Made by a program: the position numbers and the translations under genes. DNA of 34,997 bases, from positions 1 to 34,997 of the forward strand of contig NZ_BJNO01000033.1 in NCBI RefSeq assembly GCF_006539725.1. Reading direction: 5' to 3'. A model generated the notes under the pieces. The model did not search any database, had not been told where the DNA came from, and worked only from the letters and a program-made list of their open reading frames with translations. Positions within the stretch are counted from its first letter, which is position 1. Every line of letters starts with the position of its first letter. Of the stretch, positions 29,477-34,997 are shown in pieces. The DNA comes from Klebsiella terrigena (GTDB taxonomy: Bacteria; Pseudomonadota; Gammaproteobacteria; Enterobacterales; Enterobacteriaceae).

Positions 29477-30364
29477 ATGGCAGATTTAGACGATATCAAA
29501 GAGGGGAAGGACTTTGGCCTGGACCGACCGCAGCAGAACGTGCTCTACGGACTGAAGGGCTGCGGATCGCTGGAGTGGGGGATGCAGTCCCGGCTGGCGC
29601 GCATCTTTAACCCGCAGAGCAACCGCACGGTGATGCTGGCCTTCGACCACGGCTATTTTCAGGGGCCGACCACCGGGCTTGAGCGGATCGATCTCTCCAT
29701 CGCCCCGCTGTTTGATGAGACCGACGTGCTGATGTGCACCCGCGGAATCCTAAGAAGCACGGTACCGGCGGCCACCAACAAGCCGGTGGTGCTGCGCGCC
29801 TCCGGCGGCAACTCGATCCTCAGCGAGCTTTCCAACGAGTGCGTGGCGGTGACGATGGAAGACGCGCTGCGCCTTAACGTCTGTGCGGTCGCGGCGCAGG
29901 TCTATATCGGCAGCGAATACGAGCATCAGTCGATCGGCAATATTATTAAGCTGGTGGATGCCGGGAACCGTTACGGCATGCCGGTGCTGGCGGTTACCGG
30001 GGTCGGTAAAGAGATGACCCGCGACGCGCGCTATTTCTCGCTGGCCAGTCGCATCGCCGCCGAGATGGGGGCGCAGTTCGTCAAAACCTATTTTGTTGAA
30101 GAGGGCTTTGAAAAAGTGACCGCCAGCTGCCCGGTGCCGATAGTGATCGCCGGCGGCAAAAAGCTGCCGGAGCAGGAGGCGCTGGAGATGTGCTGGCGGG
30201 CAATTGACCAGGGCGCGTCCGGCGTCGATATGGGGCGCAATATTTTCCAGTCCAGCGCGCCGCGCGCGATGCTGAAGGCGGTGAAGAAAGTGGTGCACGA
30301 GAATATGAGCGCCCGCGAGGCGTATCAGTTCTGGCTGGAGGAGAAGCAGGGGGAGCTGAAATGA
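29477..30364 (+). CDS. lsrF: 3-hydroxy-5-phosphonooxypentane-2,4-dione thiolase LsrF
   Basis: A 295-residue class I aldolase-fold enzyme (E. coli LsrF 291 aa). It transfers an acetyl group from the LsrG product to CoA, giving acetyl-CoA and dihydroxyacetone phosphate, and so ends the AI-2 signal. The Schiff-base lysine of the family falls at Lys203 ([11 protein letters not shown]), the number known for E. coli Lsr[11 protein letters not shown] and [10 protein letters not shown] form other parts of the active site. GGGGAT lies upstream of the ATG. lsrG overlaps its stop by four bases (ATGA). Confidence 0.96.
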   Translation: MADLDDIKEGKDFGLDRPQQNVLYGLKGCGSLEWGMQSRLARIFNPQSNRTVMLAFDHGYFQGPTTGLERIDLSIAPLFDETDVLMCTRGILRSTVPAATNKPVVLRASGGNSILSELSNECVAVTMEDALRLNVCAVAAQVYIGSEYEHQSIGNIIKLVDAGNRYGMPVLAVTGVGKEMTRDARYFSLASRIAAEMGAQFVKTYFVEEGFEKVTASCPVPIVIAGGKKLPEQEALEMCWRAIDQGASGVDMGRNIFQSSAPRAMLKAVKKVVHENMSAREAYQFWLEEKQGELK

Positions 30365-30654
30365 ACGTGACGCTGGTAGAAATTAATATCAAACCGGAGC
30401 GGGTTAACGAGTTTCTCGACGTCTTTCGCACGAACCATGAAGGGGCGCTGCAGGAGCCGGGCAACCTGCGCTTCGACGTCCTGCAGGACCCGGAGGTGAA
30501 GACGCGGTTTTTTATCTACGAGGCCTATAAAGATGAGGACGCGGTGCTGGCGCACAAAAAAACGCCGCACTACCTGGCCTGCGTTGAGAAGCTGGATGAG
30601 ATGATGTCGCAGCCGCGGCAGAAGCGCAGCTTTGTGGGCCTGCTGCCGGAATAG
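30361..30654 (+). CDS. lsrG: (4S)-4-hydroxy-5-phosphonooxypentane-2,3-dione isomerase LsrG
   Basis: A 97-residue ABM-fold enzyme (E. coli LsrG 96 aa) that isomerises phospho-AI-2 to the substrate of LsrF. It is a small ferredoxin-like barrel, with [20 protein letters not shown] at the N-terminus, [11 protein letters not shown], and [14 protein letters not shown] strand [20 protein letters not shown] carrying the conserved histidine. It overlaps lsrF by four bases and is the last gene of lsrACDBFG. In E. coli tam follows lsrG; here a hairpin and an AT-rich island follow. Confidence 0.95.
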   Translation: MNVTLVEINIKPERVNEFLDVFRTNHEGALQEPGNLRFDVLQDPEVKTRFFIYEAYKDEDAVLAHKKTPHYLACVEKLDEMMSQPRQKRSFVGLLPE

Positions 30655-30666
30655 CATCGGAAACTG

Positions 30667-30703
30667 GCCTGCGGAAACATCCGGCGAACGGATTACCGCA
30701 GGC
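30667..30703. terminator. Hairpin after lsrG
   Basis: GCCTGCGG (30667-30674) pairs with CCGCAGGC (30696-30703), and inside it ATCCG pairs with CGGAT around GCGAA. A strong structure 12 bases after the last lsr gene, but with no T run on either strand. It probably marks the operon end or protects the mRNA. Confidence 0.55.
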
Positions 30704-31022
30704 TAAGTCATGGCTGGAGGGGCGTGCTTAGAACTTTCTTTTGTGCCGTGTGCACTGTTTATCTCAATGGCGAGCCGGACCGTGAGTGAATTTATTTTGC
30801 GATATATTCAATGCATTAATATATTCCACAATGACCTGGGTGTATAAAATATGAATTAGCATTCAGCGACTGATATTTACGAGATAGATAAAGCATATTC
30901 GGTGTTTTTATTTGAGTTGTTTATTTTATCAGCGTATGTTTGGCATTAACTGTACTGATGGCAGAGATGCTTTATAAAAGACATCAGTTATTTAAATGAT
31001 AATACTATAAAGAGTTAGTGTC
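30704..31022. other. AT-rich intergenic stretch, no gene seen
   Basis: About 320 bases of clearly AT-rich sequence in a GC-rich neighbourhood. TTATAAAAG and TAATACTATAAAGAG near 30970-31015 could provide the promoter for the small ORF that follows. I see no coding frame, tRNA or integrase remnant. Confidence 0.5.
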
Positions 31023-31208
31023 ATGTTTAAGACTCTCCTGTCACTCATTTTTAATGAAGGACTTCTTCTGGTTTGCCTTATCGGGTTTGGTTTTTTTTAC
31101 CTTGAGTTCTTCCCGGCGTATTGGCTGGCGCTAACCGCCGTTTCCGTGATAGTACTAATTATTATATTGCCAAATTTTACGGGGCGATTTGATAAGTACG
31201 ATAAATAA
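31023..31208 (+). CDS. Small two-helix membrane protein, function unknown
   Basis: A 61-residue protein that I do not recognise. Two hydrophobic helices are visible, about 5-27 (a Leu/Phe-rich block) and 32-50 (YWLALTAVSVIVLIIILP), joined by a short turn with EFFPAY. The C-terminus is polar and charged, FTGRFDKYDK. The ATG follows AAAGAG at a workable distance. It lies in an AT-rich island and uses AT-rich codons unlike its neighbours. A diverged second copy of the same length follows 267 bases downstream with an identical FDKYDK end, which supports that this is a real gene under selection. A two-helix inner-membrane protein is inferred. Confidence 0.6.
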   Translation: MFKTLLSLIFNEGLLLVCLIGFGFFYLEFFPAYWLALTAVSVIVLIIILPNFTGRFDKYDK

Positions 31209-31289
31209 CTCATACAAAAAATCCTTATGTTAAATTCAGCCTGTTTAATAACTACGATGAATTTTATTATTGTCTGAAGAGCCCCTGCT

Positions 31290-31475
31290 ATGTTTAATAG
31301 TCTGCTATCAATACTCTTTACGTAAATACTTTTTGTGGTCTGGTTCTTTGCAAGCGGAATCCTTTTCAGGTATTTAGTTCCTGACTATTGGTTTGTATTG
31401 ACGGTAGTTTCTGTCGTCTTATTAATTATTGTCCATCCAATTTTATTCGGACGATTTGATAAGTACGATAAATAG
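31290..31475 (+). pseudogene. Tandem duplicate of the 61-codon membrane protein, with in-frame stop
   Basis: A 61-codon frame that aligns without gaps to the gene at 31023: MFNSLLSILFT, a TAA at codon 12 (31323-31325), then a hydrophobic stretch and GRFDKYDK. Codon 12 is GAA (Glu) in the intact copy, so one base change could have made the stop. Most of the rest is diverged but conservative (Leu, Ile, Val and Phe exchanged for one another). After the stop there is no clear restart with a ribosome-binding site. AAGAG precedes the ATG. About 40 bases downstream of each copy also align, so the duplication covered more than the gene. Confidence 0.6.
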
Positions 31476-31596
31476 CTTCTGCGAATAGAATTGTTGATGT
31501 CAAACCCAGACTGCTTATGGTTAACGGATGAAAATGGTTTACCCGTAGCGTCAACATTTCGGCTGACGGTAACACTGGAAAGCTGACCGGCAGGCG

Positions 31597-31636
31597 TAAA
31601 AAAGCCCGGTGAATATCGCTTCCACCGGGCTTTTTG
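31597..31636. terminator. Terminator after patA (bidirectional)
   Basis: AAGCCCGGTG (31602-31611) pairs with CACCGGGCTT (31623-31632), with an A run before and a T run after. It lies 11 bases beyond the patA stop on the minus strand and can also stop transcription from the small-ORF side. Confidence 0.9.
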
Positions 31637-31646
31637 TTGGCTATCG

Positions 31647-33088
<1,442 letters not shown>

Positions 33089-33131
33089 CTTCGGTGCAGC
33101 AGCTGAAAATCGGGATAAACGCAGCGTGAAA

Positions 33132-33143
33132 GCGCAATTGCGC
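33132..33143. promoter_or_regulatory. Palindrome upstream of the patA sigma-54 promoter
   Basis: GCGCAATTGCGC is a perfect 12-bp palindrome about 50 bases upstream of the -24 element, a usual place for an activator site. It is not a good match to the NtrC consensus, so the binding protein is unknown. Confidence 0.35.
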
Positions 33144-33292
33144 AATATTTAATCTTATGGCGATATTATTGGCATGCTTTACTCCTGAGCGGACGCAGCA
33201 TGCGCTCTGCGGGCTTAGCGTCGCGTGCATCGCCGCGGTGCGCTTTGCCCAACGCTGGGGCAAAAGAGGGCCGGCTGGTGGGCGGCGACGGC

Positions 33293-33832
33293 CTAATCGA
33301 GCTGGGAAATTTCCATCGCCGCGCGGTCGATGACGGCAATAATCTGCTTTAGCTGCGCTTCGCTGATGGCCTGCTGATTCACTTTCAAATCCAGCACGGC
33401 TTTAAAATTTTCCAGCGCCCGCTTCATCTGCGGATTTTTACGCAGCTCGCAGCCGACCATCCGCGCCTGAAGACGCTCCCGAATGTCGGCCAGGGACTGC
33501 TGGTTTTCCGCGTGCAGGCGACGACCCTCTTCGCTAATCGAGATTTTTTTACGCCCGTTTTCCTCTTCAACGCCGATCAGCCCCTGATCCTGCAGCAGGT
33601 CGAGGGTGGGGTAGATAACGCCGGGGCTCGGGCTGTAGTTGCCCTGGGTCAGGCTCTCTATCTCTTTGATCAGCTCGTAGCCGTGGCTGGCGCTGCGGCT
33701 GAGGATATCGAGGATAACCAGCCGCAGTTCGCCGTGGCCGAAGAAGCGCTGGCGCCGCCCGCCGCCTCTGCGCCCGCCGCGTTCAGCGTGGTGTTCGCGC
33801 GAGTCGTGCTCCTCTTCATGATGATTTCGCAT
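33293..33832 (-). CDS. yqjI: PadR-family metal-responsive repressor YqjI (NfeR)
   Basis: A 179-residue PadR-family repressor (E. coli YqjI is longer, 207 aa). A His/Glu/Gly-rich N-terminus (MRNHHEEEHDSREHHAERGG) should bind nickel. The winged helix has the PadR core ELRLVILDILSRSASHGYEL and YSPSPGVIYPTLDLLQDQGL. A helical C-terminal dimerisation region follows. In E. coli it represses itself and yqjH, and excess nickel relieves repression. The gene diverges from yqjH, and AT-rich TATATCTA elements lie near both starts. aer, which separates yqjI from patA in E. coli, is absent here. Confidence 0.93.
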   Translation of the reverse strand: MRNHHEEEHDSREHHAERGGRRGGGRRQRFFGHGELRLVILDILSRSASHGYELIKEIESLTQGNYSPSPGVIYPTLDLLQDQGLIGVEEENGRKKISISEEGRRLHAENQQSLADIRERLQARMVGCELRKNPQMKRALENFKAVLDLKVNQQAISEAQLKQIIAVIDRAAMEISQLD

Positions 33833-33851
33833 CGTTATCTCCTGTTAGTTT

Positions 33852-33873
33852 TGATATATCTAATTTATATCTA
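33852..33873. promoter_or_regulatory. Candidate YqjI operator, yqjI side
   Basis: TGATATATCTA and, three bases on, TTATATCTA form a close pair just upstream of the yqjI start. The core matches the palindrome near yqjH. Autoregulation by YqjI is known in E. coli; the site here is inferred. Confidence 0.5.
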
Positions 33874-34007
33874 AATGTCTTGCCGTGGCAATGATAATTA
33901 TTCTGTGAATTTTAATTGACTGATAATTAATGAATTTGTTTTATTTTTTGGATTTTTATGGCTTTTGGTCTGACTATATCAAAAAAGATCTTGCATTCTT
34001 TTTTAAT

Positions 34008-34026
34008 GGCAATCATTATCATTTGC
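34008..34026. promoter_or_regulatory. Candidate Fur box upstream of yqjH
   Basis: The minus strand reads GCAAATGATAATGATTGCC, matching the 19-bp Fur consensus at 14 positions. It overlaps a possible -10 (CATTAT, 34014-34019) placed 17 bases after TTGCAT (33991-33996). yqjH is iron-repressed in E. coli. Confidence 0.6.
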
Positions 34027-34034
34027 ATCAGGTT

Positions 34035-34046
34035 TAGATATATCTA
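34035..34046. promoter_or_regulatory. Candidate YqjI operator, yqjH side
   Basis: TAGATATATCTA is a perfect 12-bp palindrome 22 bases before the yqjH start and downstream of the Fur-like box. The same TATATCTA core occurs beside yqjI. It fits repression of yqjH by YqjI. Confidence 0.6.
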
Positions 34047-34068
34047 TTTAACTTCACGAAGGCCGCCG

Positions 34069-34845
34069 ATGATGACAACACTCAAAAAAACGCAGTACCC
34101 GCAGCGCGTACAAAATGAACTCCGTTTCCGCGAACTTACCGTGCTGCGCGTGGAGCGCGTGAGCGCTGGCTTCCAGCGCATCGTGCTGGGAGGCGACGCG
34201 CTGGAGGGTTTCGTTTCGCAGGGTTTTGATGACCACACCAAGCTCTTTTTCCCGCAGGAGGGCGCGACCTTTACGCCGCCGCAGGTGACGGATGAAGGCA
34301 TTAACTGGGGCGAGGGCGTGCGCCCGGCGAGCCGCGACTACACGCCGCTGTACGATGCCGAACGCCATGAGCTGGCCTATGATTTCTTTATTCATGACGG
34401 CGGTCTCGCCAGCCGCTGGGCGCTGGCGGCAAGCGTCGGCGATAAGCTGGTCATTGGCGGGCCGCGCGGTTCGCTGGTGGTGCCGGAAGATTATGCCTGG
34501 CAGCTGTACGTGGGCGATGAGTCCGGTATGCCTGCGCTGCTTCGTCGCCTGCGGGCATTAAGCCAGCTGCCGGTTGTGCCGCAGGTAACGGCGATCGTCA
34601 CCATCGGCGATGCGGCTTATAAAGACTATCTGGCGGAGTTTGACGGCTTCAATATTGAGTGGGTGGTGGGCCATAACCCCGCCGCGGTGGCCGAGCGTCT
34701 GGCGCAGGTGCGCGTCCCGGCGGAGGATTACTTTATCTGGGTGACCGGCGAAGGCGCGGTGGTGAAATCGCTGCTTGAGCGCTTTAAAGGGGATGAGATT
34801 GACCCGCAGCTGGTGCGCTCCCAGGCCTACTGGCACAGTAAGTAG
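34069..34845 (+). CDS. yqjH: NADPH-dependent ferric-chelate reductase YqjH (NfeF)
   Basis: A 258-residue cytosolic siderophore-interacting (SIP) family flavoprotein (E. coli YqjH 254 aa). It reduces ferric siderophores such as ferric dicitrate and enterobactin with NADPH and FAD to free the iron. The FAD-binding beta-barrel has the motif SRDYTPL (R-x-Y-T) at about 85-91, followed by FFIHDGGLASRWA and GPRGS. The C-terminal NADPH domain ends YFIWVTGEGAVVKSLLERF. Two ATGs stand together (34069, 34072), and AAGG (34059-34062) is six bases before the first. The frame is open back to 33958 through the operators, which rules out that longer start. Confidence 0.95.
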   Translation: MMTTLKKTQYPQRVQNELRFRELTVLRVERVSAGFQRIVLGGDALEGFVSQGFDDHTKLFFPQEGATFTPPQVTDEGINWGEGVRPASRDYTPLYDAERHELAYDFFIHDGGLASRWALAASVGDKLVIGGPRGSLVVPEDYAWQLYVGDESGMPALLRRLRALSQLPVVPQVTAIVTIGDAAYKDYLAEFDGFNIEWVVGHNPAAVAERLAQVRVPAEDYFIWVTGEGAVVKSLLERFKGDEIDPQLVRSQAYWHSK

Positions 34846-34858
34846 TCAATGTAGCGAA

Positions 34859-34890
34859 GTCCCGGGCTGCGGCGATTGCTCTGCCCGGGC
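34859..34890. repeat. Hairpin after yqjH
   Basis: CCCGGGC (34861-34867) pairs with GCCCGGG (34883-34889) around a 15-base loop, some 15 bases past the yqjH stop. There is no T run, so it is at best a weak terminator. Confidence 0.4.
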
Positions 34891-34902
34891 TACCTGAGCA
34901 AA

Positions 34903-34997
34903 ATTCTCTGCATTCTCTGCATTCTCTGCATTCTCTGCATTCTCTGCATTCTCTGCATTCTCTGCATTCTCTGCATTCTCTGCATTCTCTGCATTCC
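34903..34997. repeat. 9-bp tandem repeat array, unit ATTCTCTGC
   Basis: Ten perfect head-to-tail copies of ATTCTCTGC run from 34903 to 34992, followed by ATTCC at the window end. No base differs among the ten units. The unit has no stop codon in any of the six frames. The array begins 58 bases after the yqjH stop; whether it continues past the window is unknown, as the last base visible breaks the pattern. Confidence 0.95.

Noticed and set aside
34903..34997. The repeat array as a CRISPR
   Set aside because: The units are 9 bp and abut directly; there are no spacers and no cas genes in the window.

Overview
The window is a GC-rich chromosomal segment of a member of the Enterobacteriaceae/Enterobacterales. 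Nearly every protein is a close, full-length match to an Escherichia coli K-12 protein as I remember it, and the gene order follows the E. coli rnpB-yha-yqj-exu/uxa-sstT-alx-ygj-fadH region and then patA-yqjI-yqjH. The differences from E. coli (an MscS paralogue beside rnpB, a complete lsr operon between fadH and patA, no aer between patA and yqjI) suggest a Klebsiella/Raoultella/Enterobacter-type relative. I cannot name the species from the sequence alone.

Layout. 1-180: the 3' end of rnpB (RNase P RNA), its terminator, and a second degenerate copy of the rnpB 3' end. 454-1326: an MscS-family mechanosensitive channel. 1389-3684: yhaL, yhaK (pirin), yhaJ (LysR regulator) and yhaH. 3811-8097: yqjG, yqjF, then yqjK-yqjE-yqjD-yqjC, mzrA and yqjA, all on the minus strand. 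8563-14170: the hexuronate module, exuR and exuT on minus and uxaC-uxaA divergent on plus. 14327-16796: sstT and alx, the latter behind a yybP-ykoY (manganese/pH) riboswitch leader. 17075-19860: ygjR, ygjP and, divergently, rlmG. 19920-21941: fadH. 22115-30654: the AI-2 quorum-sensing module, lsrK-lsrR on minus and lsrACDBFG on plus. 30704-31580: an AT-rich island with a 61-residue membrane protein and a tandem duplicate inactivated by an in-frame stop. 31647-33026: patA with a sigma-54 promoter. 33293-34845: the divergent metal-responsive pair yqjI/yqjH. 34903-34997: at least ten perfect copies of a 9-bp tandem repeat, cut by the window edge.

How the genes work together. ExuT imports galacturonate/glucuronate, UxaC isomerises them, UxaA dehydrates altronate, and ExuR represses the set. 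Operator-like palindromes and CRP-like sites lie in the intergenic regions. LsrACDB imports AI-2, LsrK phosphorylates it, phospho-AI-2 relieves LsrR repression, and LsrF/LsrG degrade it. YqjI (NfeR) represses yqjH (NfeF), a ferric reductase; a Fur-like box also precedes yqjH. YhaJ is known in E. coli to activate yqjF and yhaK. Both promoters here share the same -35-overlapping motif and the same 17-bp spacing to the -10.

Most of the window is conserved core genome and I found no convincing new multi-gene system. The least explained parts are the AT-rich island with the duplicated small membrane protein, the 9-bp repeat array, a possible short coding frame upstream of yqjA, and the nested inverted repeats between uxaA and sstT.
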